NCBI RefSeq assembly: GCF_028330985.1
Contig: NZ_JAQMUE010000074.1
Span: 1 to 64,000 of the forward strand
Origin: Roseofilum reptotaenium CS-1145
GTDB lineage: Bacteria; Cyanobacteriota; Cyanobacteriia; Cyanobacteriales; Desertifilaceae
Direction: 5' to 3'
Length of the DNA: 64,000 nt
In this document: positions 1 to 10,013 of the stretch, piece by piece
Layout of the letters: every line of letters begins with the position of its first letter
Numbering within the stretch: position 1 is the first letter of the stretch
Position numbers and translations under genes: made by a program
Notes under the pieces: model-generated
Databases searched by the model: none
What the model was told of the DNA's origin: nothing
The model's input: the letters and a program-made list of their open reading frames with translations, nothing else

Positions 1-2965
1 CTCCAGGACCATCGGAACCGGGTTCACCAAAATTACTTCCAGGATCATCGGAACCGGGTTCACCAAAATTACTTCCAGGACCATCGGAACCGGGTTCACC
101 AAAATTACCTCCAGGATCATCGGAACCGGGTTCACCAAAATTACCTCCAGGACCAAAATTGCCCTCTGCTCCCAAGTCACCTCCAGGGCCAAAATCGCCA
201 AACTGCTCATTCAAAGATACGGAATTCTCTAAACCTTCTCTAGTGGTGTTTAACTGGTCAACATTCTCCCCAAACTCTTGTGGGGCAGAATTAGTGGGGT
301 TGTTCAGGTTACCATCTTGGGGAGGCTGTTCTCCTGTCGGAGGCTGTTCTCCTATCGGAGGCTGTTCTCCTGTCGGAGGCTGTTCTCCTATCGGAGGCTG
401 TTCTCCTATCGGAGGCTGTTCTCCTATCGGAGGTTGTTCTCCTATCGGAGGTTGTTCTCCTATCGGAGGTTGTTCTCCTATCGGAGGTTGTTCTTCTATC
501 GGAGGTTGTTCTCCTGTCGGCGGTTGCTCTCCTGTTGGAGGTTGCTCTCCTGGAGGTTGCTCTCCTGGAGGTTGCTCTCCTGGAGGTTGTTCTGCACTGG
601 GGGGAGGAGTCGGATCGCTGGGAGGGACTTCTGGGGGACTTGTTGTTGGGTCTGTTGTTGGGTTGGTTGCAGTTGTGATGATTTGAATATTCTCTGTATC
701 CTGGGTATGAGGTTCTAGATATTCATTAGTAATACCAATCGTTGATTCTGCCTCCGTGCCTCTGGTAATCGCGCCTGCTGTACCATTGGTGGTGGCATCG
801 CCGACAATAAAAGGGGTGGTGCCATTTCCACCATGGGTAATGGCGATACTTCCACCAATTGTGTCTCCAACGGTGGAAATACTGGCAGTTTCACTATTGC
901 TTGCGCTGAAGGTTCCGGTAACGCGGACAAAACCATCAGCCGTGAGGTCAACATTTCCTCCGCTGGTTAACCCTTCGGTATTGATTGAGGTTACTTCTAT
1001 ATTTTGGGAACTGTTTAAAGTAACATCTCCTCCACTACTGGTAGTGCTAGAAGTATTAATACTGCCCAGGGAGATTGTGCTATCAGCAGTTACATTGACT
1101 GTACCACCACTGGTAGTGATATCTCCAGTGGTAATCTGATTGGCGATCGCACTAAACTGACCCCCTTCTGTATTCAGCACTGTATTCACATCGATGTTTG
1201 GAGTATCTGCTGCCGTTGCACCACCGAGTAAAATATCTCCTCCGCTGGTACTAATGTTCTGATTAACGGTAATAGAAGAGTTAGTTGATGCAGTGCTATC
1301 TTTGAGGGAAACTAAGCCTCCCCCTGTACTCAGTGGAGCATTAATGTTAATGGTGGGAGCATCAAGGGTAAGATTGCCATTATTGGTGGTGATGCTTTCC
1401 GCAACATCTATAGAGGTTCCAGCTTCAGCAGAGAGTCCAATAGATTCAAAGGTCATATTAACTGCTGCACTGAAGGTGATATTTTCATTCGCTTGCAAGG
1501 TGACGTTGGTTTCTGCACTATTAATAGCACTTACGTTGATTCGGGTAATACTTTCGCTAGGATTCAGGTCAGTATCACTAAATTGATTTACATCTTCTAG
1601 GTTACTGGTGTCTCCTCCTTCAGGAACCACGGTAATATTGGTCGGATCAAGCAATAGCGTTCCTATTTTTCCTTGAGGTGCAGTCGTGTCTACTTCTCCT
1701 TGGTAACTTAAAAATGATTGACCGGAAACTTCGACAAATCCGCCATTCCCAGAATTTTCTCCTCCTCTGGCACTAATTTGACCTGAAAATTGGGTGGTGT
1801 CGTCGCTCCAGATGACAATATTTCCCCCATCTCCATTGAGGAGCGCATCGGCATTGATGATGCTGTTTTCATTCACTAGGGTAAATTCGCTGTTGGGAAG
1901 GGGGCCGTTTCCTTGGAATGAACCGCCAATGTTGATGATTCCACCGCCTTGGTTTCCGGAAGCATTAATCTGGGCATCGATGATGCCAACGCGATCGCCT
2001 AGAATATTTATATTTCCGCCGGTTATACTAGACGTATCGAGGGTTCCGGAGGCGATCGCTACTCCCGATCTATCTGGAAGCGCGATCCCCGATCCGGTTA
2101 ACACCACCTGTCCCTGGGAATTAACCGTTAAACTTTTGGCATGATCCAGTTTACTGCTGGTCAACAGTTCAGGAAGTGTTAACGGGGTAATGGCTTGAGA
2201 GTTCGTATTTTCCGAGTTCACAGGCAGATCTAAACTTAATAGATGGCCGTCTTGGGAGATCCGCACCGAATTGTGTCCCGGAACCGCAGAGATCGTAATA
2301 CGTCCCCTTGGTGCGGATAGGGTTCCAAAATTAAGCGTATTACCACCAATTAAACCTAGCGTTTGCTGTTCATTAACTTGTAAATCACCCAGATTAACAA
2401 TGCTTCCAGGATTTGCCCCCTCAAATTTAAATTCCGCAGGTGTTCCTGTTAAGGTACTCCAATCATTAGAACCCACTATATTAAACCATTGATCGATTCC
2501 TAATCCTATTGAAGTTGCTGTAGTCGCATAAAAGTCTGCGGGCACATTTAAACTAGAATTTGGTCCAAATAGAATACCCGCAGGATTGATCAAATAGAGG
2601 TTAGCCGTACTATTACTCAGTTGAATTAATCCATTAATCACGGAAGGATCTCCACCAACCACACGACCCAAAATATTTTGGATATCCGGTTGAGCTATAA
2701 AGTTAGCAATTTGTCCCTGGGTTAATCCAAATTGTTGGAAACTATGGAAGAGGTTTTGCCCAGCTTGCGTTCCGCCTTGAATATTAAACTGTTGATTATT
2801 CCCTGGAGAAACAATAGTCCCTACCCTATCTTGTGCCGGAATAATCGATTGAGCGAAAGCTGGCGAAGCAAATCCACCATTGAAATACATCAGGATACTC
2901 GCCACTAGAAAATACACCCACCCATATTTCCCACTAGCTAGACTCTTATTAATAAGTATGTTCAT
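1..2965 (-). CDS. Filamentous haemagglutinin N-terminal (TPS) domain exoprotein, partial
   Basis: Open minus-strand frame that runs off the left edge without a stop; about 988 residues are visible and the C-terminus is missing. It starts with a signal peptide (positively charged start, hydrophobic stretch, cleavage near PAFAQS). A TPS secretion domain follows: a [14 protein letters not shown] stretch, and [11 protein letters not shown], a variant of the NPNGI motif. The middle (about residues 230-750) is a Gly/Thr/Ser-rich beta-helix type repeat region with recurrent TSGGxVxL strands. Then comes a Pro/Thr linker, (PPIGEQ)n/(PPGEQ)n repeats and a 12-residue Gly/Pro/Asp repeat. Proteins with TPS domains are exported by a TpsB-type outer-membrane partner, not seen here. 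Cyanobacterial relatives sometimes end in a CHAT domain; that cannot be judged from this window. Start chosen at ATG 2965, which overlaps the stop of a small upstream ORF. Confidence 0.85.
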   Translation of the reverse strand, partial: MNILINKSLASGKYGWVYFLVASILMYFNGGFASPAFAQSIIPAQDRVGTIVSPGNNQQFNIQGGTQAGQNLFHSFQQFGLTQGQIANFIAQPDIQNILGRVVGGDPSVINGLIQLSNSTANLYLINPAGILFGPNSSLNVPADFYATTATSIGLGIDQWFNIVGSNDWSTLTGTPAEFKFEGANPGSIVNLGDLQVNEQQTLGLIGGNTLNFGTLSAPRGRITISAVPGHNSVRISQDGHLLSLDLPVNSENTNSQAITPLTLPELLTSSKLDHAKSLTVNSQGQVVLTGSGIALPDRSGVAIASGTLDTSSITGGNINILGDRVGIIDAQINASGNQGGGIINIGGSFQGNGPLPNSEFTLVNENSIINADALLNGDGGNIVIWSDDTTQFSGQISARGGENSGNGGFVEVSGQSFLSYQGEVDTTAPQGKIGTLLLDPTNITVVPEGGDTSNLEDVNQFSDTDLNPSESITRINVSAINSAETNVTLQANENITFSAAVNMTFESIGLSAEAGTSIDVAESITTNNGNLTLDAPTININAPLSTGGGLVSLKDSTASTNSSITVNQNISTSGGDILLGGATAADTPNIDVNTVLNTEGGQFSAIANQITTGDITTSGGTVNVTADSTISLGSINTSSTTSSGGDVTLNSSQNIEVTSINTEGLTSGGNVDLTADGFVRVTGTFSASNSETASISTVGDTIGGSIAITHGGNGTTPFIVGDATTNGTAGAITRGTEAESTIGITNEYLEPHTQDTENIQIITTATNPTTDPTTSPPEVPPSDPTPPPSAEQPPGEQPPGEQPPGEQPPTGEQPPTGEQPPIEEQPPIGEQPPIGEQPPIGEQPPIGEQPPIGEQPPIGEQPPTGEQPPIGEQPPTGEQPPQDGNLNNPTNSAPQEFGENVDQLNTTREGLENSVSLNEQFGDFGPGGDLGAEGNFGPGGNFGEPGSDDPGGNFGEPGSDGPGSNFGEPGSDDPGSNFGEPGSDGPG
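2..145. repeat. 36-bp tandem repeat inside the haemagglutinin gene
   Basis: Four consecutive 36-bp units (2-37, 38-73, 74-109, 110-145), nearly identical, possibly continuing left of the window. On the minus strand each encodes a 12-residue unit of the form [12 protein letters not shown], where x varies between S/G and G/D. Confidence 0.9.
321..596. repeat. 18-bp and 15-bp tandem repeats encoding PPIGEQ / PPGEQ
   Basis: Twelve 18-bp units (321-536) encode the hexapeptide PP(I/T)GEQ on the minus strand. They pass directly into 15-bp units (537-596) encoding PPGEQ. The unit size changes by exactly one codon, so the reading frame is kept, which points to a selected proline-rich stalk. Confidence 0.9.
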
Positions 2966-3210
2966 ACTTCCCCATTCCCAGCATCATAATTGTTTAAATT
3001 AAAATAATCTATCTTTTTCGATGAAAGCAAGAGAGAGTCGATAGAGATTAGTAGACTATTTTCATCTATGATAGCTTTTTTTTGCCTCTGGGATCTTAAT
3101 AATGATTTAATAATCTTCACATTTTTTTCACACGAGTGAGCTAAAATAGCTAGATAGTACTGATGTTTGAGTTGCGATCGAGCCTGAGCAGAAGGCAATC
3201 TCTGATCCAT
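2962..3210 (-). CDS. Small hypothetical protein (82 aa) coupled to the haemagglutinin gene
   Basis: ATG at 3210. Its TGA stop overlaps the ATG of the haemagglutinin gene as ATGA (2962-2965), the usual signature of translational coupling. The product is Lys/Ser/Leu-rich with no signal peptide or membrane helix and no family I recognise. The ribosome-binding site is weak and the region is AT-rich, so it may be a chance ORF. The overlap is the main argument that it is real. Confidence 0.3.
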   Translation of the reverse strand: MDQRLPSAQARSQLKHQYYLAILAHSCEKNVKIIKSLLRSQRQKKAIIDENSLLISIDSLLLSSKKIDYFNLNNYDAGNGEV

Positions 3211-3337
3211 TTCGACTTAGAAGATCACCTTGAATATGCGTCGTCAATTATTTATTTTGACCTATATTATCAGTATTTTAATACTGACTAGAATATCCAC
3301 TGTTTTAATTGTTAAAATAACATTTTTCAAAATTTTC

Positions 3338-5767
3338 ATGAAACATATATTTTTTAATCGTAATCATAAAAATTTTCCTAAATTTTTCTCCCTGTCCACC
3401 CAACTCCGATACAGCCTGATTCTGGTCGGTGTTGTTAGTGTGTTGACTACAGGCAGTATCCTGGGATATTTAAGTCTGAAATCTGAGCTAAAAAAGAATC
3501 AAGAGTTACAACAAAAACGTTCAGAATCCGCGGCAAACAAAATCAATAATTACTTAGATAATATCCAAGTTAAATTGAGATTCTTATCGACAATTAGAGG
3601 ACTGACAAATTTAGACATTAAAGATCAAAGGAATTTGTTAGAAGGATTAATTCGTTATAATAATGCCTATAAATCGGTCGCTATCATTGATCGTCACGGC
3701 AAAGTCATCAACTTAGCTTTTCTCAATCCAGAAAAAGAAATAAACCTGGGACAAGATATGAGTAAATCTCCGATTTTTAAGTACTCTTTTAATAAAAAAG
3801 ATCGGTATATTACTTCTGTTCATATTAATAAAAAGAATGGTCTCCCTCAAACTATCTTATCTGTTCCCATTCGCAATGAGGAAGATCAAATAGATGGTGT
3901 GTTGATTGCTGAAATTGACTTAAGTTTTCTGGGATTGATAGTTTCCAATACTACCGTGGGAAAAACGGGTTATACATATGTTTTAGATGAGCGTAATATC
4001 ATTGTTGCCAAAACAGGAATGATGCCAGAAAAATTTAGATTTCAACACATTTCTAATCCTAATTTGTTAAAATATCTTTTTCCTGAGCAGAAAACTCAAC
4101 TCAATATTTATTCAGGATTGTACGATCAAAAAGTCTTAGGCGCAACTACTGCTATTCCCAGTATGAAATGGAAGTTAGTTGTTGAGTTACCAGTTAATGA
4201 AGCTTATGCACCGATCGCCAGAATGTTATGGATTACCGGTGTATCTTTATTTATTATTACACTTATTTCTATGGCGATTGGATTTTATCGTGCCCATCGC
4301 ATTCTCTCTCCACTCAAGAATTTGACAGAAGCAGCCCTGGAAATTCGCAAAGGAAATTTTGATACTAAAGTCGAAATTGTAGAATCGGATGAATTAGGGC
4401 TTTTAGCTACCACATTTAATCAAATGACAGCTCAAGTAGGAAAGTTATTTAAAGTCTTGGAAGCAGAGAAAACTTTTGTTTCCACTATTCTAGATACCGC
4501 TGGATCTTTGGTTATTGTTTTAGATGATCGAGGCAGAATTGTTCGATTTAACCGTGCTTGCGAACAAACCACACTGTATTCCTTTAAAGAAGTTAAGAAT
4601 TGTTTCTTTTGGGAGATATTCTTAGCAGATGATGATAGACAACAGGCTCAATCGAACTTCAGTCAATTTCAGAACCAGTGTTTTGATGCTCAACGGTCAA
4701 ATTTACAATTTCCGATTCAATATGAGAGTTCTTGGATAACCAAAGATAAACGCTTACGGCAAATCGCTTGGTCGGATACCGTATTACTTGACGATCGAGG
4801 CTATATTCAATACGTGATTAGTACAGGAACCGATATTAGCGATCGCAAAGCCGCAGAAGAAGAACTCAAACAGGCAAAAGAATCCGCAGAAGTCGCACTG
4901 AAAAATCTACGAGCCACTCAAAGCCAACTGATTCAAGCTGAAAAAATGTCCGGTTTAGGTCAATTGGTAGCGGGAATTGCTCACGAAATCAATAATCCGA
5001 TTAATTTTATCCATGGCAATATTTTACCGGCAGAAACTTATGCACAAGATCTATTAAGTTTAATTGAATTGTACCAAAAACATTATCCAGATCCCTCAAC
5101 TGAAATCACACAATTGATAGAAGAAATAGAATTAGAATTTATATTTCCTGATTTTCGGAAGATTTTATCCTCTATGAAATCAGGCTCGGAACGAATTCGA
5201 GAAATTGTTAATTCACTCCGTAATTTTTCTCGTCTAGATGAAGATGGAATTAAGGAAGTTGATGTGCATGAAGGAATTGAGAATAGTTTGTTGATTTTGC
5301 AAAACAATCTAAAAGGAAAATTAGAACAAAAAGAAGTAAAGGTGATTAAGAAATATGGAGATCTGCCTAAAATCGAATGTTATCCAGGGCAATTAAATCA
5401 GGTTTTTATGAACATTTTAGCCAATGGCATTGATGCTCTAGAAAATTGCCGAACGATCTCCTCTGAGTCTGACGAGGGAAAGTTGCCAACTTTAACTATT
5501 AGCACTTCCTTATGCAGTCCAGATCGGGTGATGATTACAATCGCTGATAATGGTCCAGGGATATGTGCTTCCATAAGAGAACAATTGTTTAATCCCTTTT
5601 TTACGACTAAACCCGTGGGTCAAGGAACCGGTTTAGGCTTGTCCATTAGTTATCAAATTGTGGTGGAACGACATAGAGGAAGCTTATCTTGTATGTCTGA
5701 AGTCGGAGGGGGAGCAGAGTTTCAGATTGCACTTCCGATTTCCCAGGGTGTATCGAGAAAAAATTGA
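3338..5767 (+). CDS. Membrane sensor histidine kinase (dCACHE-HAMP-PAS-HisKA-HATPase)
   Basis: Sensor kinase of a two-component system. Order: transmembrane helix (LILVGVVSVLTTGSILGYL), a periplasmic double-CACHE type sensor of roughly 240 residues, a second helix (WITGVSLFIITLISMAIG), HAMP, one PAS domain, then the kinase core. The H-box is AGIAHEINNPINF with the phospho-acceptor His at 4982-4984. ATPase motifs are NQVFMNILANGIDAL, ADNGPGI and GTGLGLSIS. No receiver domain is attached and no response regulator is adjacent, so the partner is encoded elsewhere. The frame extends upstream to TTG 3230 and ATG 3236, adding about 35 residues with an extra hydrophobic segment. ATG 3338 is preferred because it gives the normal two-helix topology, but the upstream starts cannot be excluded. 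Confidence 0.88.
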   Translation: MKHIFFNRNHKNFPKFFSLSTQLRYSLILVGVVSVLTTGSILGYLSLKSELKKNQELQQKRSESAANKINNYLDNIQVKLRFLSTIRGLTNLDIKDQRNLLEGLIRYNNAYKSVAIIDRHGKVINLAFLNPEKEINLGQDMSKSPIFKYSFNKKDRYITSVHINKKNGLPQTILSVPIRNEEDQIDGVLIAEIDLSFLGLIVSNTTVGKTGYTYVLDERNIIVAKTGMMPEKFRFQHISNPNLLKYLFPEQKTQLNIYSGLYDQKVLGATTAIPSMKWKLVVELPVNEAYAPIARMLWITGVSLFIITLISMAIGFYRAHRILSPLKNLTEAALEIRKGNFDTKVEIVESDELGLLATTFNQMTAQVGKLFKVLEAEKTFVSTILDTAGSLVIVLDDRGRIVRFNRACEQTTLYSFKEVKNCFFWEIFLADDDRQQAQSNFSQFQNQCFDAQRSNLQFPIQYESSWITKDKRLRQIAWSDTVLLDDRGYIQYVISTGTDISDRKAAEEELKQAKESAEVALKNLRATQSQLIQAEKMSGLGQLVAGIAHEINNPINFIHGNILPAETYAQDLLSLIELYQKHYPDPSTEITQLIEEIELEFIFPDFRKILSSMKSGSERIREIVNSLRNFSRLDEDGIKEVDVHEGIENSLLILQNNLKGKLEQKEVKVIKKYGDLPKIECYPGQLNQVFMNILANGIDALENCRTISSESDEGKLPTLTISTSLCSPDRVMITIADNGPGICASIREQLFNPFFTTKPVGQGTGLGLSISYQIVVERHRGSLSCMSEVGGGAEFQIALPISQGVSRKN

Positions 5768-5930
5768 CGACTCTCTCAGGAAGCCTCAGTGAAAATACAG
5801 CGCTTCGCGCGGTAATGGGTAATGGGAAAACCATTTTTTACGCTATAGAAGAACTAGACTTCATAAAAATGAGGATATTGACAAAGTTAACGATAGAAAA
5901 ATATCTTTTGAGTTTAACATAGTACTTGAG

Positions 5931-6236
5931 TTGAATTACAAAAAATTTAAAAAGCTTACATACCAAGCAACCTATTCTGCTTTTCTTAAAGCTAGAGAAG
6001 AAAAATCAGCAGAAATCATTTATATTTTCTCAATTTATCATTCGGATTTGTTTAGGTGCTTTGTCGCTTTTTGTAATACTGAACAAGCATTAAAAAGAGC
6101 AGCTCAGAAATATATTCAACATCATCCCGATGAGTATTACGATCTCGAAAAAACTAGCGAAGGTGCAATGAGGGGAAGTATAGCTGGAAACTCTTACAGG
6201 ATAGGGCTTTCAAAGGCGATCGCTCACTTTACTTGA
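5931..6236 (+). CDS. Hypothetical protein, possible truncated DUF4303-like
   Basis: 101 residues beginning at TTG; no ATG is available in the N-terminal part. The stretch IYIFSIYHSD followed by FCNTEQALKRAAQKY resembles the N-terminal part of DUF4303 proteins (bacterial, often linked to polymorphic-toxin or immunity loci), which are normally around 170 residues or more. The non-ATG start and short length suggest a truncated or decaying gene. The family assignment is from memory of the pattern and weak. Confidence 0.4.
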   Translation: MNYKKFKKLTYQATYSAFLKAREEKSAEIIYIFSIYHSDLFRCFVAFCNTEQALKRAAQKYIQHHPDEYYDLEKTSEGAMRGSIAGNSYRIGLSKAIAHFT

Positions 6237-6538
6237 TAATTCTGTGAATCCTAGCGCGATCATAAGTGTGTCCCAACTTGGTACTGAACCCATAATTACC
6301 CCGCCTATTTGTAACGGATTGCAAACAGCCGTTATCCAGACATACCCAGGTTGACTGTCGTCAAACCTTTATATCCCGACAGGTGTTATCCCTTTTTCCG
6401 ATATTCTCCAGATGAAATAGAGTTAGCCTTACGCCAAATCTCCTTACCCAGCTCTTTAGCGATCGCCTCCTCATCTCCCTATCCCCCATACTGATAGGTG
6501 ATAGGTAAGATATTGAAGAGATTAAGGTAAACCAGTTT
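6237..6538. other. Intergenic region upstream of asnS
   Basis: About 300 bp with no supported gene. A short minus-strand frame over it (6361-6555) has no family resemblance and overlaps the asnS start. I see no strong hairpin or repeat. Confidence 0.5.
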
Positions 6539-7927
6539 ATGACCACAAAGCGCATTGCGGAAATTCTGCGTCAAGGAAACCCAGACGATCGCCTAACGAT
6601 CCAAGGATGGGTACAGACGAAACGAGAACTGAAGGCATTTTCGTTTATGGAAGTCAATGATGGTTCCTGTTTGGCGAATTTGCAAGTAGTTCTGGATCAG
6701 GAGATGGCTGATTACGATCGGGTGCTGAAGTCTTTGAGTACCGGCGCATCGGTGGAAGTGGAAGGGGTTTTAGTGGCTTCTCCCGCGAAGGGACAACGGG
6801 TAGAGCTGAAAGCGGAAACGGTAGTGGTGTATGGGGAAGCAGATGAGAATTATCCCTTACAGAAGAAGCGCCACTCCTTTGAGTTCTTAAGAACGATCGC
6901 CCATTGGCGATCGCGAACTAATACGTTAGGGGCGGTTTTCCGCGTCCGTAATGCCTGTGCAGCAGCCGTTCATGAGTTTTTTCAACAACGGGGCTTTTTG
7001 TGGATGCACACGCCCATTATCACGGGGAATGATTGTGAAGGTGCGGGTGAATTGTTGGCAGTGACGAGCTTGGATCTGAAAAATGTGCCCCACACGAAAG
7101 AGCAAACGGTGGATTATTCCCAAGACTTTTTTGGCAAACCGGCCTATCTTACGGTCAGTGGACAATTGGAAGCTGAAGTGATGGCTATGGCCTTTGGGAA
7201 TGTGTATACCTTTGGCCCCACGTTTCGGGCGGAGAACTCGAATACCTCGCGCCATTTGGCTGAGTTTTGGATGATTGAACCGGAAATGGCCTTTTGCGAT
7301 CTAGAGGGCAATATGGATTTAGCCGAACAGTTTTTGCAGTTCGTGTTTAAGTCGGTGTTGGAGAAGTGCCCGGAGGATATGGAGTTTTTTAACCAACGGA
7401 TTGATAACACGGTGTTGGCGACAGCAGATAATATTATTAACAATCAGTTTGAGCGGGTCACGTATACGGAAGCGATCGCCCTTTTGGAAAAAGCGCCGGA
7501 TAAGTTTGAGTTTCCCGTAGAGTGGGGATTAGACCTGCAATCGGAACATGAGCGCTATCTTGCCGAGAAATTATTCAAAAAGCCAGTAATTGTCACCGAT
7601 TATCCCATTGAAATTAAGGCTTTTTATATGCGCGTCGGCGATGATGGTAAAACGGTTCGGGCGATGGATGTCCTTGCACCCAATATTGGCGAGATTATTG
7701 GTGGTTCGCAACGGGAAGAGCGCTTAGATATCCTGGAAAATCGGATGCGATCACATGGTATTAATCCAGAAGAGTTATGGTGGTATTTAGATTTGCGCCG
7801 CTTTGGCACCGTTCCCCATGCCGGTTTTGGATTAGGCTTTGAACGGTTGGTGCAGTTTATGACGGGAATGGGCAATATTCGGGATGTGATTCCCTTCCCC
7901 CGCGCTCCTCTGAGTTTGGACTTTTAA
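6539..7927 (+). CDS. asnS: Asparaginyl-tRNA synthetase
   Basis: Class IIb aminoacyl-tRNA synthetase that charges tRNA-Asn; cytosolic. 462 residues, the usual length for bacterial AsnRS. The N-terminal OB-fold anticodon-binding domain is [19 protein letters not shown]. Class II motif 2 is [20 protein letters not shown] and motif 3 is the GLGFERLV region near the C-terminus. The AsnRS-type RAENSNT sequence, rather than the AspRS-type RDED, supports Asn specificity. ATG start. It appears to be monocistronic, with a promoter probably in the 300-bp gap upstream. Confidence 0.97.
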   Translation: MTTKRIAEILRQGNPDDRLTIQGWVQTKRELKAFSFMEVNDGSCLANLQVVLDQEMADYDRVLKSLSTGASVEVEGVLVASPAKGQRVELKAETVVVYGEADENYPLQKKRHSFEFLRTIAHWRSRTNTLGAVFRVRNACAAAVHEFFQQRGFLWMHTPIITGNDCEGAGELLAVTSLDLKNVPHTKEQTVDYSQDFFGKPAYLTVSGQLEAEVMAMAFGNVYTFGPTFRAENSNTSRHLAEFWMIEPEMAFCDLEGNMDLAEQFLQFVFKSVLEKCPEDMEFFNQRIDNTVLATADNIINNQFERVTYTEAIALLEKAPDKFEFPVEWGLDLQSEHERYLAEKLFKKPVIVTDYPIEIKAFYMRVGDDGKTVRAMDVLAPNIGEIIGGSQREERLDILENRMRSHGINPEELWWYLDLRRFGTVPHAGFGLGFERLVQFMTGMGNIRDVIPFPRAPLSLDF

Positions 7928-7996
7928 GTCAGGACTTGCCAAACGAGTTGGATTGTTTATGATTGTGGCTAATTGCACTTTGGCAACTTCTATGCT

Positions 7997-8674
7997 ATGA
8001 GCAACATTATCCTCCCGTTCCGCGATCGCCAAGATGCGGGTGAACAGTTGGCGATCGCGATTAAACCCGAAATTGAGCAGTGGCAAGCTAACTTGAATCA
8101 CTCAGGAAGAGTAATTGTTTATGCTCTTCCCAGAGGAGGATTACCCGTAGCTAAACCCATTGCTCAGGCTCTCTACTGTCCCTTAGCTGTAATTGTAGCT
8201 AAAAAAATCACCAGTGCTAACAACCAAGAATTAGCTGTAGGTGCGATCACAGCCTGCGGTCAAGTGGTATGGTCCACCTTATCTGAAGAAGAAAGCCAAA
8301 GCAGAACGTGGCAAAGTCGGCAAGCCGTTGCCCAGCAAAGGGCCCAAGAACAGTTAGCCACTTTATCTCCCCACTGTCCGACAGTTAATCCTCAAGGGGC
8401 GATCGCCATTTTAGTGGATGATGGTATGGCCACGGGGATGACAATGGCTGTAGCAATTTTAGCGACCCGTGCCCGCTGTCCTGCTCAAATTTGGGTGGTA
8501 ACCCCTGTTGCTCCCGTAGGTTTAGAGCAGCAGTTAGGACACTGGTGCGATCGAATGATGATTTTAGCGACCCCCGATCCCTTTTTAAGTGTAAGTCGGT
8601 TTTATACTCAATTTGAACAAGTCGAAATGTCAGAGGCGATCGCCTGTTTGATGACTCAATCTGAATGGTTATAG
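7997..8674 (+). CDS. Phosphoribosyltransferase family protein
   Basis: Type I phosphoribosyltransferase fold of about 225 residues. An early PRGGLPVAKPIA segment forms the pyrophosphate loop. The PRPP-binding motif is AILVDDGMATGMTM, with the two acidic residues (DD) that contact the ribose hydroxyls. Cyanobacterial relatives of this stand-alone type have no firmly assigned substrate. An ATG at 7997 is chosen; the frame extends to 7973 but the extra eight residues precede the conserved start. It lies 70 nt after asnS on the same strand. Confidence 0.85.
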   Translation: MSNIILPFRDRQDAGEQLAIAIKPEIEQWQANLNHSGRVIVYALPRGGLPVAKPIAQALYCPLAVIVAKKITSANNQELAVGAITACGQVVWSTLSEEESQSRTWQSRQAVAQQRAQEQLATLSPHCPTVNPQGAIAILVDDGMATGMTMAVAILATRARCPAQIWVVTPVAPVGLEQQLGHWCDRMMILATPDPFLSVSRFYTQFEQVEMSEAIACLMTQSEWL

Positions 8675-8713
8675 TGCTATGCGCTGGTAATGGGTATATA
8701 GGTAATAGGAATT

Positions 8714-9067
8714 ATGGTTAAATGTCCTCGATGTAAACAGGCGATCGCTTCTGATGCAGTCAGTTGTCCCCACTGTCAGTTTATCCTTAAAGCCCATGGT
8801 CATCCGGGTATTCCCCTCCACCGTTCCCAAGGAGAAGGCTATCTTTGCGACACTTGCATCTATCATGCTGATGATACCTGTGATTTTCCTCAACGGCCAA
8901 CTGCTAAGGATTGCACTTTATACCATAATCAAGAACAACCCCTTGTTCCTGAATCGAGGGGACAGTATAGAGGAGGGAGTTGGCGATGGCGATCGTGGTT
9001 TCAAAAAAACTCTATTTGGATTATCCTCTTAGCCCTATTGATTGTCAGCTTATGGCTATCGATTTAA
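8714..9067 (+). CDS. Double zinc-ribbon, C-terminally membrane-anchored small protein
   Basis: 117 residues. An N-terminal zinc ribbon has the pattern CPRC (residues 4-7) and CPHC (about 18-21). A second cysteine set (CDTC, then CDF) follows at about residues 45-58. The C-terminus is one hydrophobic helix (SIWIILLALLIVSLWL), so the ribbons probably face the cytoplasm from the membrane. Function unknown. The gene is 40 nt downstream of the phosphoribosyltransferase and could be cotranscribed. Confidence 0.75.
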   Translation: MVKCPRCKQAIASDAVSCPHCQFILKAHGHPGIPLHRSQGEGYLCDTCIYHADDTCDFPQRPTAKDCTLYHNQEQPLVPESRGQYRGGSWRWRSWFQKNSIWIILLALLIVSLWLSI

Positions 9068-9305
9068 TCCCCATTCCTCTCTAGCGTTTTTGGTTATCCA
9101 AATCACCAATGATCGCCTTACTTCGTCATTCTTTAACCCATCGATAAAAACGAGAGAGGTGAATAGCCATTTCCATGACTCATCCTAACACATACAGACA
9201 TAAATCTTTACATCTGTTCACCTTCACTCATTCCAACAAAGTTTCAATCAATGATCCATACAATGGTAAAATTTAGGGGTCTATAGATTGAAGGGAATTG
9301 TGTTC

Positions 9306-9788
9306 ATGCACTTCTTCAAAACGATTGCTACCCAAGTAAAAACTTGGTTTCCAGCTCCTGCTGTTCATGCTCATTGTGATGGACCTTGTGGTGTGTATGA
9401 TCCTGCATCAGCTAGAATTGCGGCTGAAGCAGTTTTATCCATGACCAAGAAAATTCTGGATTTGCAACCTCCAGCCCCTGACGATGCCAAAGCAATGGCA
9501 GCGTATAACAATACGCTCTCTCGCTATATTCAAATCAAAGAAGAGCAAGCGCACTTAGCAAAGACAGAACTGTTAGTTTTATGGACAGATTACTTTAAAC
9601 CCGTTCATTTAGAGCAGTTTCCTGATTTACACACCAAATTTTGGAACATTGCTAAGTTGTGTTCTGCTTGCAAAGTGGAAGTTAGCCTACAACACGCCAA
9701 TGAGTTAATGGATGCCATCAAAGAGATCCAAGAAATTTTCTGGGCTACCAAAAATCGGACTGATGTTCCTTGGTATAAAGCCAGCTAA
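9306..9788 (+). CDS. sodN: Nickel-containing superoxide dismutase precursor
   Basis: Converts superoxide to O2 and H2O2 using nickel. The nickel hook HCDGPCGVY is present. Maturation removes residues 1-22 (ending PAVHA) so that His23 becomes the new N-terminus; His, the first Cys, the second Cys and the backbone then bind nickel, as in the known family. The rest of the chain is the four-helix bundle expected for Ni-SOD. ATG 9306 is preferred over the in-frame TTG at 9288 because GAAGGGA (9290-9296) sits at good spacing before it. The maturation protease gene follows at 10014 on the same strand, separated by a small inverted-repeat element. Confidence 0.95.
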   Translation: MHFFKTIATQVKTWFPAPAVHAHCDGPCGVYDPASARIAAEAVLSMTKKILDLQPPAPDDAKAMAAYNNTLSRYIQIKEEQAHLAKTELLVLWTDYFKPVHLEQFPDLHTKFWNIAKLCSACKVEVSLQHANELMDAIKEIQEIFWATKNRTDVPWYKAS

Positions 9789-9867
9789 ACATCCCGTACC
9801 TTATTCCCCAATCTCAGCGAAGTAGATTAGGGGAATGGGATTACAGTAGAAATGACGACGTTTAAGG

Positions 9868-9958
9868 CAATACCTTCGCCAAAACTAAAAATGTCTGGAT
9901 TGGTAGGTTGGATTTAATGAAGTGAAACCCAACCTACAAGAAAATAGCGAAGGTATTG
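9868..9958. repeat. MITE-like nested palindrome between sodN and sodX
   Basis: 91-bp element with perfect 12-bp terminal inverted repeats, CAATACCTTCGC (9868-9879) and GCGAAGGTATTG (9947-9958). A second perfect 9-bp inverted pair lies inside it, GTAGGTTGG (9903-9911) and CCAACCTAC (9929-9937). It has no coding capacity. The arrangement fits a small non-autonomous transposable element or a structured RNA element. Confidence 0.7.
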
Positions 9959-10013
9959 TTAAAGGAAAAACAGTTTATCCATTACTAATTACCTTTCTGC
10001 CACACGAAGCGCT

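Noticed and set aside
159-1586. Plus-strand open frames with CSPIGG-type repeats and Val/Pro-rich runs
   Set aside because: They are antisense to the continuous haemagglutinin frame, which has a signal peptide and TPS domain.
6361-6555. 64-codon minus-strand frame upstream of asnS
   Set aside because: No family resemblance, overlaps the asnS start and has no ribosome-binding site.
9261-9308. TTG 9288 as the start of sodN
   Set aside because: ATG 9306 has a properly spaced GAAGGGA and yields a propeptide of normal length.
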